Shown: piece after piece, positions 19,554 through 30,470 of the stretch | How positions within the stretch are numbered: the first letter of the stretch is position 1 | Layout of the letters: the number at the start of each line of letters is the position of its first letter | Made by a program: the position numbers and the translations under genes | Source: Batkoa obscura | Taxonomy: Eukaryota > Entomophthoromycota > Entomophthoromycetes > Entomophthorales > Batkoaceae | Length of the DNA stretch: 44,806 nucleotides | Assembly (NCBI GenBank): GCA_030770535.1 | Contig: JASVEC010000127.1 | Span: 1 to 44,806 of the forward strand | Direction: 5' to 3' | Notes under the pieces: model-generated | Seen by the model: the letters and a program-made list of their open reading frames with translations, nothing else | Told to the model about the DNA's origin: nothing | Database searches by the model: none

Positions 19554-22256
19554 ATGTCCACCTGTCCGCATATAGCGAATACTGAATTTAAAATAGCTAA
19601 TCCCAATTTGGATTATTATCCAGAAGAATGTTATTATTGTTTTGATGATCAGGTAAGCATATATTTTCATTTATATTTTAATATTCATTTCCATATCCAT
19701 TAACTATTATAAAAATCAAATTTCATAACTGATCAATTTCAAATCAAATATCAGGACACTCCGCCTGGTGTTTCCGTATGTCTCAGTTGTTTATTTGTTG
19801 GTTGTGAAGGAGATGGGGAAAACGGAGAACGTATGAAACATAGTGAGTTGCATAAAATGAAATATCCCTCACATAATATCGTGTTAAGTATTAAAAGAAA
19901 CACAATTGAAAAAGAAGGGAGTAGAGTAAGTTTTAAATTATTAATTTAAAATAAAAAAGTGTTAATTTATGGGTTTATTTAGGATGAAGAAGGAGCACCA
20001 AGCCCTAAATTAACAAAATTGGAGATTGTTGATGAAGAACATAAAGTTGACTATCAGATGATTTATCAGCCTAAATGTTTAGAATGCAAAATTCAGCTAA
20101 ATAGTGGTGTAGATGAAAGGGTGATATATTAATATCTTCTCTTTAATGTTTTATATTAACTTTTTATTTTTATTTCGTTTAGTTGGATAAAGCCATCACT
20201 GCCATAGAAACTGGTACTTCTTCTTTACAACGCAATACTGTACAATCTTGGCAACCAAGTAAAAATTCATGTGAGCATGTGATTGGTGTTCATCAATTAG
20301 AGAATTTACCAAAGATTACTCAAAATGGTAAATATAATTATTTAACAATCATTCGCTTTATTAACTATTAATTTTTGTTCTTATTTAATAATAGTAAAAT
20401 GTGAAGATTGTGATTTAAAAGAAAATTTGTGGTTATGTTTAACATGTGGTAACCTTGGATGTGGTCGAAAACATTATGATGGATCTGGTGGTAATGAACA
20501 TGGATTAAATCATTTTCAGTTAAAAGGCCATGGGGCTTGTGTTAAATTAGGTACTATTACAGCTGATGGAACAGCAGGTAAATTAATCTATTCAATAACA
20601 ATACACCCTTTTTAAATAATAATAGATATTTATTGTTATCGATGTGATGATGAAATGATTGATCCAGAACTTAGTATTCATCTTAAACCTTTTGGTATTG
20701 AATTAGAAGAACAAATTAAAACAGAAAAGAATATGATGGAATTGCAATTAGAGCATAATTTGAAGTATGAGTTTAATATGACAACAGAAGATGGTCATAT
20801 GTTAACTCCATTATCTGGACCTGGTTACACAGGACTTAAAAATTTTGGTAATACTTGTTATTTAAATTCAGTTTTACAAGTTTTGTTGAGTATTCAACAA
20901 TTTAAAGATTTCTTGTTGACAGTGGGCAAACAGCATGTAATTGAATGTTACGAGAACCCTTTAAATTGCTTATTTTGTCAATTGGTAAAATTAGCAGATG
21001 GGATTTATTCTGGGAAATATAGCAAATTAAATGAAAATAACATGCAAGATGATAAACAACATCAAGAAGGCCTTACACCTATTATGTTTAAAAAATTAGT
21101 AGGTAAGGGACATGATGAATTTTCAACAATGAGACAACAGGATGCCTATGAATATTTTATATATTTATTAAATCAATTAGAAAGATTAGAAAATTTATAT
21201 TCCTTTGATACTATGGGAACCAAATTATTTAAGTTTGAATTGGAACAAAAATTGCAATGTTTACAGTGTAATAAAGTAAAATATTCAACTTCAACAGCCA
21301 CTTCTCTTTCTCTTCCAGTACCTGTAATTAAAGATGTGGGTTCAGAGGAGGATAATAGGTATTTGGAAGTGGAATTGGAAGAATGTTTTAAATTATTTTT
21401 TAGTAATGAAACCATTGAGAATTATCATTGTCCTAATTGTAAAATAGGATGTAAAGCAAGTAAAATCACCAAGTTTTTAACTTATCCTGAGGTTTTATTA
21501 ATTAGTTTAAATCGATTTGCATTAATTAATTGGATCCCAACTAAATTAGAAATTCCTGTAAAAATGCCAATAAATAATGATATTAGTCAATTATTACAAC
21601 AATATAAAGCAGATATTCATTCAGATGAAGAAGAGCTATTACCCGAAGATAATGAAGTAGAAGATGAGTTTATAGCTAATGAAATGGATGTAGAACAATT
21701 GATGATGATGGGATTTACTAGAAATAAATGTATTCGAGGTTTAAAAGCCACAAATTCTGATAAAGAAGCAGCAATTGCTTGGATTTTTGATCACTTAGAA
21801 GATCCAGATATTGATGAACCTTTGTCAACTAACAGCAATAATAACAGTAATAATAGCGAATTTACACCGACAATGGAGCAAATCATGATCTTGGCTTCTA
21901 TGGGATTTCCTGAAGATCATGCAATTTCTGCAATTAAAGCAACAAATGGAGATATGGATAGAGCAGTAGAATGGATCTTTAATCATCCGATTGGAAGTAT
22001 CATTGATGATCATCAAACCCAATCTCAGACAACTGACAATAGTAATAATCAATATAATAATGGCCATGATAATGTAAATCAAAGTTATAAATTAAAATCT
22101 TTTATATCTCATAAAGGTACTTCAGTACATACAGGTCATTACGTAGCTCATATCAATTTAAACCAAGAATGGACTTTATTTAATGATAATAAAGTAGCCA
22201 ATCAACCTAATCCACCTATGGAAAATGCTTATGTTTATCTATTTCAAAGGGAATAA
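19554..22256 (+). CDS. UBP14: Ubiquitin carboxyl-terminal hydrolase, Ubp14/USP5 type
   Basis: This cysteine protease family disassembles free, unanchored polyubiquitin chains and so recycles ubiquitin for the proteasome pathway. Six exons are inferred: 19554-19652, 19755-19925, 19983-20120, 20183-20327, 20395-20577 and 20626-22256, joined by GT-AG introns of 48-102 nt, giving 788 residues, the usual family length. In order: an N-terminal variant zinc finger (about residues 4-85), the UBP zinc finger that reads the free ubiquitin C-terminus (about 180-250, LWLCLTCGNLGCGRKHYDGS), the Cys box GLKNFGNTCYLNSVLQVL with the nucleophile at about Cys323, CLQC and CPNC zinc ligands, two UBA domains (about 600-636 and 663-698) and the His box HTGHYVAH with His750. 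All catalytic elements are present. The start is supported by the first exon's CPH..CYYC finger half. Confidence 0.95.
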
Positions 22257-22400
22257 AATTAGGCTATTAAGTTATATAATTACATTATTATTGGAATTAT
22301 TATTGAATATATATTATTTAATAAAAATTTACTCTTTTTTATTTCAATATAAAAAACTTTAAATACTAGTATTGCTTGGAATAATAAAAAATAGGTCAAA

Positions 22401-24207
22401 TTAACACTGATTTACTTTAGCATGATCAATTTTAAAAGAAACCAAAGGCCAAGCTATTACACATTCATATAATTTGTCTCTACCATAATTAAAATCAACT
22501 TGTTTTAATTGATTTAATTTTTCTTTTTCAGCTAATAAAACAGCCCCCAATAATGGTATAACTAAAAATATACTACAAAATAAAAAGGGATCCCAATAAT
22601 TATCGATCTCATGATGATATACTTTCATTATATTTAAATAAGCTAATATCATCTTAGGCTTATATATATTCTCAATTTCATTAATTCTATCTACTTGAAC
22701 TAAAGAGTGTTTCTTATCCTTTTCGATATTGGCTGTAACGATCAACGCTTGATAAGCTTCCATTTGTATCACTTGTAGCATAAGATATAATTGTAATCTC
22801 AGTAATAAGGTGTTATCTTCAATATAAGTATGTGTATTAAAATCTCTACTGTTAAACTGTAAGCTACAGACACTAGAATTACTAATTTCAATTGCATTTA
22901 AAAAAAATTGTCGATATTTTTTCAATTCTTCTTCTCCGTTTTTACCTAACATTATTTCATATTTAATTGTATAAACTTTACCCCATAAGTATACTAACCT
23001 AGGAAACTGAATCAAATGACTTAAACAGCTTTTGTTATGATGTCTAAGGTATTTATTATAATATAAGCTAGTATTAGGAGACTAAAAAATAAGCTTATAT
23101 TAATTTTGTAGTATATCATAATATTACTATTTAACTTACCTCACTGGAAGTATCTGAATCTTTATCATAAGACAACGAAGGTGGTGTCAATGATAATCCA
23201 TTACTTTTGACCGAATCTTTCCTATCAATATTCATGCTTCCATTATACACACTGTTTCTTCTACCAAAAATCTCACTATCAATCCTTTGTATTTCTTCAA
23301 TATAACTTTGTTCCAAAAATTGTGCTGGTGTCAATGTCGGTTTTTTTGTAAACATAGCTATTATTTGATCATAAAAAATACAAGTAATCCATGTAGTTAC
23401 TCTTTCAAACCTATTTTCAGTATCATTCAATTTAGTAATTGATTCAGTATAGCTGGTAAGGTTATGTAAGTTTAGGATGTGTGCTCTAGCCATGATTTTC
23501 ACATCTCTTTGGGAACATATGTCTTTTAAGTTTTGCCCAAACTCTTCAAAACCAATAAGAATTTCTGCTTGTAAGTCGGATAAGCTTTGATAACTATTGT
23601 TGTTTTGTAATAGATAGATGGCATGGTTATAAAACCTATCTTCATTTAATGGTGGATTTAAAGTGGACTTGTTTTTTATCTGTTGTAAATAACGATGCGT
23701 TTTACATAATATAGCACACATCAATGCGGAGTTGATATCCACTTCTGATTGATAAGATCGTAACTTTTCTAAGCTTATAAATGGTAACGTTGGGTGACAA
23801 TGATCAATAAAGACCCTCATTAGATAATTTAAGTATGGCTGCTTGACCCTTTTAGTCATACTTGTACCTGTATTGCTATTTATAAAATTACTTAACATAT
23901 TTTCTCTCAATTTAAAATTCATGTTGAATCCATCATTATTATTATAAAAATTATCACATCTATATTGATCAATAATACTATCAATTTTCGCACCGTTCCA
24001 TTTACTCAAGTTATCCAACCCTAACTTCTTTATTATTCCTTCAAGATAAGTCACCTTTTTTCTTATTTCTGATACTTTGACTCTAGGCTGTCTAGCTACC
24101 TCTGGATACGCACAGGACCAGTCTTTGGTATTACACCGGGTACACAAAGGTTGAACCCCATCACACTTCTTTTTATCTTTACGACAGCGTAAACAAGCAA
24201 CTACCAT
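22401..24207 (-). CDS. Zn2Cys6 transcription factor, two exons
   Basis: A fungal zinc-cluster regulator. The cluster is at residues 5-32 (Cys 5, 8, 15, 22, 25, 32, in the pattern C-x2-C-x6-C-x6-C-x2-C-x6-C) with the typical basic stretch RKDKKK before the third Cys. A probable coiled-coil linker follows (VKVSEIRKKVTYLEGIIKKL, about residues 43-62), and then a long helical region with HCHPTLPFISLEKL, typical of fungal transcription factor middle domains. The first exon (24207-23140) and second exon (23081-22401) are joined across a 58-nt intron with GTAAGT donor and TTTTTTAG acceptor, in phase, giving 582 residues. Reading the two frames separately would give two false proteins. Target genes cannot be told. 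It is not close to the four paralogous regulators downstream. Its 3' end converges with the UBP14-like gene, 144 bp away. Confidence 0.85.
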
Positions 24208-25119
24208 TTTTTATTACGTTGTTTGAGATTGAGGAATTGAAAGCTAAAAAGTTCAAATAAAGTGCAGAAGGTTTTTTATGCTGATTTGAATGGTTGAATA
24301 TAATTCAATTTTTATAGGTGGATTTTAAATCTACTGCGTAGGGTGAGATTGTTGACCAAATCAATTAATTCTAGCATTAACTTTTTCACATTGCAGCCTT
24401 TTCTTTCATGTTTTTAAGTGTATTTATACTTATTAAAATGTCTATTGTAATCAAGAACTAATAATGGTCAACATAATACAGTTAGCTGTAATGACAATTC
24501 GTATCATTTTGACCAGAGAGCAATAGTGGAGCCTTAATAATGGATTAATTTGGAAGTATTATTTAATGCTTAGTTTTGCAAAATCTTACATAGGAAGGCA
24601 ATTTCAAAAAAGTCCCAGTTTATTGTATTTATGATTAGTGGTGGTAAAGAAGGGTCTTACTTTTTAGCCTTTTAAATATCATAGATCGATAAGCTTACTC
24701 CTAATTTGTAAAGACATTCACTTCATCTCATTAAGTTTTCCATTATATTAAATAAATCTTTTGCTATAAGTTATTAGTGAAAATGAAGTTTTTTTTTTTA
24801 ATAATCGGAGTTAAATTGTTTTTTTTGGAAAAATATGATCGGACTTATAAATTAGCGCTGAATTTAAACTTAAATTAGTTTAGATAATATTTCAAACTTA
24901 AAGACCAATTATAACATCTTAAAAGTCATTATTAAATTTAAACTTAGTTCATGAAATAGCAATAGTTTAAGATACAAGTAACAGTCATAAAGAAATGATA
25001 CAAGGGTCAATATGAACTATGAAATTTCAAAAATACAACAAAAAACTAAGCTAACTACATTTATTCATAAATAAAATATATGGCCTTCTTCTATATACAG
25101 CTCATTACTTTCTCTCATT
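24208..25119. other. Intergenic tract between two regulators
   Basis: About 0.9 kb of AT-rich sequence upstream of the two-exon Zn2Cys6 gene and downstream of the next one. It has no MITE and no recognised site. Confidence 0.5.
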
Positions 25120-26838
25120 TTATTTCCTCTTTCCACCCTTTCCTAAGCTATCTTCAACGAGTCCCAATAACCAAAGATTTAGTCGTACCATCATAGCAAA
25201 GCTTTCGACTTCCATCAGCCCTTTTAAATACGATTCACCTGAAAGTAAACTAGTTTGTAGCCCTGTATCTTCTTTCTTTTTATACCTTTTAACAAACATT
25301 AAACATTGAGCCAATTGAGCTATACCAAAAGTAAGCATATGAAATTTAGGTAGTAAATCAGCATACTTAATAATCTGTTGACATTGTGATAAAGTATTAT
25401 TGATTTGTTCAATATCAGCCGGTGGAGTTTCAGTAGTGGCTTTATCAGGATGAGTCGGTGTATAAAATTTTAATGAATTTATAAAATAGTTATGATAATG
25501 ATAATTAAACAATATATGATTTTTAAACTGGTTGATTATTTCTAGTTTATTTTTAACACCCTTAAAATTGCCCAATTTTGTAAACAACATCACATATTTA
25601 AAGGATATTTGTTTTAATTGATTTAATAATTCTTTGCTTTTGTTGGCTAGCTGAGAAGGCGATTGATTACAATTAATGTACTCGTTTTTTAACAGACATA
25701 AATCATATATTAAAATAGCCAACTCATTGTAATAAGAACTAAAGAGAATATGGCATACTTTAGTTAAATTCAACTCCCTCTTTCTATTGTTGTTAGTTAA
25801 TTGGGCTTGTATGGTTATAAAGACTGCCATTAAAGCTTCCGATTTAAAGGGAATAGGTAAATAATTACCAGCTAAGACATTGGAATTTAAATGTAAATAA
25901 ATTAAAGCAGAATAAGCTAATCCTCGTTCTTGATTACGAGTTTTTGATAATTTGTAACATGTTTTATGAATAGCTAAAAAAGTGGTGATCCTATAAGCCT
26001 GAGCTAGTAATTTTTCTTTTAATTTACCGAGCCATGAGAAAGAAGACAAACTAGAGATGGTGATTATTATAATTTGTAAATTTTCTAAAGTTGGTGAGAT
26101 TTTGTAACACAGGTGTAAATTGTTATATAGTTTAGCTTCAAAATACTTTAATAGCCTGGTGATAGTTGAATCAGGTTTTAACCAAGATAAACCGGAGGCT
26201 AAGATGGCTGCTTTTAATACGGTATTTTTAGTATCGAATTGAAACTCTCTTTCAATAAATAAAGGCAAAATTAAATTATTATAATCAAAATAATGTTGAT
26301 AAGCTAAATTCAAGATGGTTTGATTTTCATTAGAATGCTCAATGCTTTTCTGTTCTAATTTTACCTTTTGTAATTGTTTGCGTACAAAGATGCCCAGCTT
26401 TTCCGTTAACTTTAAAAATAAACTTATACCTTCACTAGGTTTATAGGGAGATGGATATTGAATCAATGTCATTAAATTACCCAATGCTTCTTTACGTGGG
26501 AATTGTTGCATAATGGATATAACGGTATAATTTTTATTAAAATCTTTAGGTAATCTGATCACATTAAACCGAAACTTAGTTTGATAATTGGAGTCTTCTG
26601 TTACCTTTTTTGTAATTTCAAGTTGTTCTTCAATGGGTTCATTCACTCGAAATGTGGCTACTTTATCTTCAAACTTGTATGTTTGCTTTTTATAATTCGT
26701 TTTTAAAGTATAAGTGCATGTTACTCCTCTTTGAGTACATCGTTCGCATTCTGGTAAACTACGGCAGCACTGTCGATGGATCTTTATACATTGATTGCAT
26801 CGTAATTGACTCTTACTCGGTGTTTTTAGGGTTGGCAT
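25120..26838 (-). CDS. Zn2Cys6 transcription factor, paralogue 1 of local family
   Basis: A single-exon 572-residue protein. The zinc cluster is at residues 14-41 (Cys 14, 17, 24, 31, 34, 41), with an additional Cys25 directly after the third ligand. The usual RKxKC stretch is replaced by HRQC. It shares with the genes at 30471, 34620 and 41689 a KQTYKFEDKVATFRV-like segment after the cluster, an NLMTLIQYPSPYKPSEGISL segment, a YFDYNNLILPLFIEREF region and a C-terminal FGIAQLAQCLMFV segment. The body is helical and would correspond to the fungal transcription factor regulatory domain, but it is distant from well-known members. Expected in the nucleus. DNA target and ligand are unknown. Confidence 0.85.
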   Translation of the reverse strand: MPTLKTPSKSQLRCNQCIKIHRQCCRSLPECERCTQRGVTCTYTLKTNYKKQTYKFEDKVATFRVNEPIEEQLEITKKVTEDSNYQTKFRFNVIRLPKDFNKNYTVISIMQQFPRKEALGNLMTLIQYPSPYKPSEGISLFLKLTEKLGIFVRKQLQKVKLEQKSIEHSNENQTILNLAYQHYFDYNNLILPLFIEREFQFDTKNTVLKAAILASGLSWLKPDSTITRLLKYFEAKLYNNLHLCYKISPTLENLQIIIITISSLSSFSWLGKLKEKLLAQAYRITTFLAIHKTCYKLSKTRNQERGLAYSALIYLHLNSNVLAGNYLPIPFKSEALMAVFITIQAQLTNNNRKRELNLTKVCHILFSSYYNELAILIYDLCLLKNEYINCNQSPSQLANKSKELLNQLKQISFKYVMLFTKLGNFKGVKNKLEIINQFKNHILFNYHYHNYFINSLKFYTPTHPDKATTETPPADIEQINNTLSQCQQIIKYADLLPKFHMLTFGIAQLAQCLMFVKRYKKKEDTGLQTSLLSGESYLKGLMEVESFAMMVRLNLWLLGLVEDSLGKGGKRK

Positions 26839-27220
26839 CTTTAATTTACTGAATTGTTATTTAGATCAAAAGTAAAACTTTTTTTAGAATTAGTTTGGTC
26901 ATGTTAAAGATTAGATTCAATTGAGTTTACTTTACTTTTTTCCTAAATTTAGTAGCTTCTGCTTTAGTCATCAACTTTTAACTTGTACCAATCAATTTTG
27001 GCAAGTAAAAATTTAAATAAAGTTCAAAATAAGTTTAATAATCAAATATGGTTATATTTTTTAAATAAAATAAGTAAGATACATCAAAGGTATTGTTGTT
27101 TTTGTTAAATACTTACAAACTATAAATATATATACTTAATGGTTAATATAGGTTTGGGTTATTAAATATACTCTTGTTGAAGACTCACTTTTAGAAAACT
27201 TTGCTTAAGAAAGTCAAGAA

Positions 27221-27315
27221 TAGGAAGTACTTTTTGTTAAATTTTGCTAATAATTTTTCCGCTCAAGTAGCGCTTAAAAAATGGAAAAAGTAATGAAACT
27301 AAAAAACACTCTCCA
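27221..27315 (+). mobile_element. MITE, eroded left end
   Basis: The interior is well preserved (CCGCTCAAGTAGCGCTTAAA, GGAAAAAGTAATGAAAC), ending CACTCTCCA. The left terminal repeat is reduced to TAGGAAGTAC. Confidence 0.8.
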
Positions 27316-27518
27316 TAATTGAAATTTAAGCAGTTTACTTATTTGGACAAAGGTAAGTCGAATTCTTGCTCTTAGCTACTACTCTTCCCGTTATAATTTT
27401 TGCCTTGATTTAAAAAGCTTTTACCTAGTTCATGATCTAAAAGTTTAGTCATACAATTTTAATGGTCCAATCAAGAGCCCCAAAAAGCAAAAATTGAACC
27501 AAGGTAGAAGTTACAACA

Positions 27519-27620
27519 GGAGGAAATATTTTTTTCGGTTTCATTACTTTTCCACTTTTTAAACACTATTTGAGTGAAAGTATTATTAGTAAAATTCTTA
27601 AACAAGAAAATACATCCCCA
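27519..27620 (-). mobile_element. MITE
   Basis: The interior TTTCATTACTTTTCCACTTT and the right end TACATCCCCA are clear; the left end is GGAGGAAATA. It is in opposite orientation to the MITE about 200 bp upstream. Confidence 0.85.
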
Positions 27621-29277
27621 GGAACAGTAATATAATAACTTTATTATAGAACAAACAAATAATGATAAAATGATAATTTAGGTGTCTGATTTTATTATCT
27701 TATCGTTTTGTATAAATACCTTAATAACAATTATTTTTAACCTTTTATCTAGAATTTGACATTTAAATTTAATTATGTTCTACAAGGCAATCATTAGGTT
27801 ATAATAAATAATTGAAAGAAAAATAGTATACTAATTTTATTTGTTAATAAGTGACTTGACAAAATTTACCGGTTAATGTCACTATTAACAGTTTTTTCAT
27901 TAAGCCGGATCTTGATGGCTTTCCTAAACAAGTCAAATGACTTAGACTTATATTTAAAACTGTTTTGTACTTGGAATTAACTTTTTCATTCTAACATAAA
28001 AGGAAGACAACACCTTATGCAAATAAACTTATACAATGGTTAACTAAACAGCTCACTGGTATTCGAACGAATAACTAACAGTAAAGGGCATCTTTTTAAA
28101 ACATTATTTCGATAATCAAAATCAGCTCCAGAGTTTGAGTGATTTACTCTTGATGAATGGTCTAAATTGTAAAACTTTACAATATAAACAAAAAACATAA
28201 TACTGAAATCGAAATAAAATACAAATTTGATAAATCTTTATTATTAAGATATATATTGTACTAGTAAACTTTATTTCAATTTTTGAAAAAAAAAATAATG
28301 TAATGTAATAGGCTTCAGTATATCTGATTCTCTCAATTAAGGATATTAATTTATCACCTGAATCCAAATATAGGTTGGTATTTGGATTTTGGAAATCTTG
28401 CTTTAATAAGATAGGTGAATATGTTATTGATGTCAGGTTATTATAGAAAGAGCATAAAGCAGTTGTACAATGAATTTTGAAATCTTTTGGCCTTTAACTC
28501 TTTTTTAGTATTTGGAGTAAAAAGAGATAGACTTAAGCTTCATTAAGTATATCTAAATATATCAAGTATTTATCTATGTTTTTATATATTCATAGAGCTG
28601 AGTGAAAGTTCGCTATTAATAGAGAAACCGATTGTATGTAAGCTTATTTGCTGTTTAGTTCTATGTGGAAACTCAAATTCACTTCTCAACTCATCTAAAA
28701 GGTAGTCAATAAGCATTCTTTAATTTCATTATCATCCATTATAGAAATTAAGTTGAAAAGTAAGAATGTTGAATTTATTTAATGATGTTTGTTAGATTCT
28801 TTCATAAGCTCTTTATTCGAGTAAATCTAACATGGTAAGAGTTTATGTATTGCAATAATGAATAGTTTTTAGTATAAGATGATAGATCTTGTTTTTGACA
28901 TAAATTGAATTCACTGTTGCAGCCAATAACATCTGACGATTTTTCAAGTAAAATAGCACTTATAGAAAGATCTAATAGAACAAAATAATAAATTATTCAG
29001 AAAGTGTACTTTTTACTTATATAGCCAACTTACTAAAGTTAATATGCTAAAAAAGGCGCGATGACTAGGTCATATTTTATAAAAAAAACTACTAAAATAC
29101 CTTTTGCATAATCTAGGAACCTAGAAATATCGCACTTTCGAAGTTTTTTTTGGTAGTTGGAATACACAAAGTGATATATAAATATATATTTTTAACAGTT
29201 TAAATTACTTGGCAGTCGGCTAAACTCATTGCTGTTACTTGATTTTTATAAATAAAGAAAACAAATTCCTAAGCATA

Positions 29278-29378
29278 TGGGGATGTATTTTTTTGTTTGA
29301 GGATTTTATCAACGATCTTTTCGTTCAAATAGCGCTTAAAAAATGGAAAAAGTAATGAAATCAAAAGAATCATCCCCA
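29278..29378 (+). mobile_element. MITE, well preserved
   Basis: This 101-bp copy runs from TGGGGATG to CATCCCCA, flanked by TA at 29276-29277 and 29379-29380. It is one of the least changed copies outside the transposon island. Confidence 0.95.
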
Positions 29379-30470
29379 TATCATTATTGATCTTTTAAAA
29401 TTCTTATTAAAAGTTAAGATTGAGAAGTCAATATTATTGCACTTTATACTTTTTTGATTAATTTATAGGAATCTTTATTAGACTATAAAGCTAAAGTAAT
29501 ATATCTTTTACCTAATAATTCATTATTGTTTAAAAATATCCTAAAGTGGAACTTTAGTTTTAAATTGATGCTAAAACAATGAGTATTAGATATGATAATT
29601 TACTATTGCTTTTAATATTGATACAATATACTTGAGTTTTATTCTTTTAAGGTAGGGCTTCCATGTTAGTAAATTTAAGAATACGGTTTAATAGAACTTT
29701 TCAACCAAAGTTGGGTCCAAATCTACAGAATTTATATGAAATACAGTGCAAAAAAGCAAGTACATCATAGTTTTTTTTAAAAACGGAGTTCAGAGGATTT
29801 AGCCTATAAGGTATGAGAGAAAAATTCAAACAGAGATTAGCTTTCAAGTTTAGTAAATACTCAAGGGGTTAAACTCATGTCTCTAAAGAAATAACCGAGA
29901 AAAGTTTCGAATATTCAATTTCGGCTGTTAACTGTATAGTAGACGGTGAGGTTGTTTTTGTTAACAATGGGGTATTTATATTCAAGGTAGAGAGATGTTG
30001 GTTTATAGTTAATTTGAGTCATAACTTACAATTTTTTTTAATCAACTCGATTTTATATAACATCGTATAGTAAATTTTGTATACTAACATTCATTCTAAT
30101 TTAAGTTTAAATAATAACTTTATTAAGCCAACTTTGTTTTTAATCTCCCAATATTAAATAAACCTAGACTTTATACTGACATCTAGATTTTCTTTATTAA
30201 GATCTAGATTATTTATTGTCCCCCATTAGCATCATTTGTAATCTTGCTTTTAGTTTTGACCAAAAATATAAACAGGAAAAGGATAAAGTATTTGTTTTAT
30301 CAAAACTTTAGATTAATAAATTTACTTTCGGCTAAACGGACAAATAGCGAATTAGAATATTAAAGCTCACTATCACAAAACTTTAAAAATCTTAATGAAA
30401 AGGCATTCCTATATAGTATATAAGCTAAATAAATTTATATTAAAATAGTTTTTAATTAATTTTAATTTCA

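Larger units (their letters stand above)
26839..30470. other. 3.6-kb divergent intergenic region with three MITEs
   Basis: It separates two divergently oriented zinc-cluster genes. MITEs lie at 27221-27315, 27519-27620 and 29278-29378. Otherwise I see no gene; the 81-codon minus-strand frame near 28122-28367 is a low-complexity AT translation. The length suggests long upstream regions or lost genes. Confidence 0.55.

Noticed and set aside
20183-20615. Two small frames starting at internal Met or exon borders
   Set aside because: They are exons 4 and 5 of the UBP14-like gene read into introns, not separate genes.
21173-21415. 80-codon minus-strand frame inside the UBP14-like gene (similarly 21825-22082)
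   Set aside because: Antisense shadow of a strongly conserved coding exon.
28060-28085. TATTCGAACGAATA, resembling a tRNA T-arm
   Set aside because: It is a small palindrome and no acceptor, D-arm or anticodon arm can be fitted around it.
28122-28367. 81-codon minus-strand frame
   Set aside because: Low-complexity translation without family features or a promoter context.
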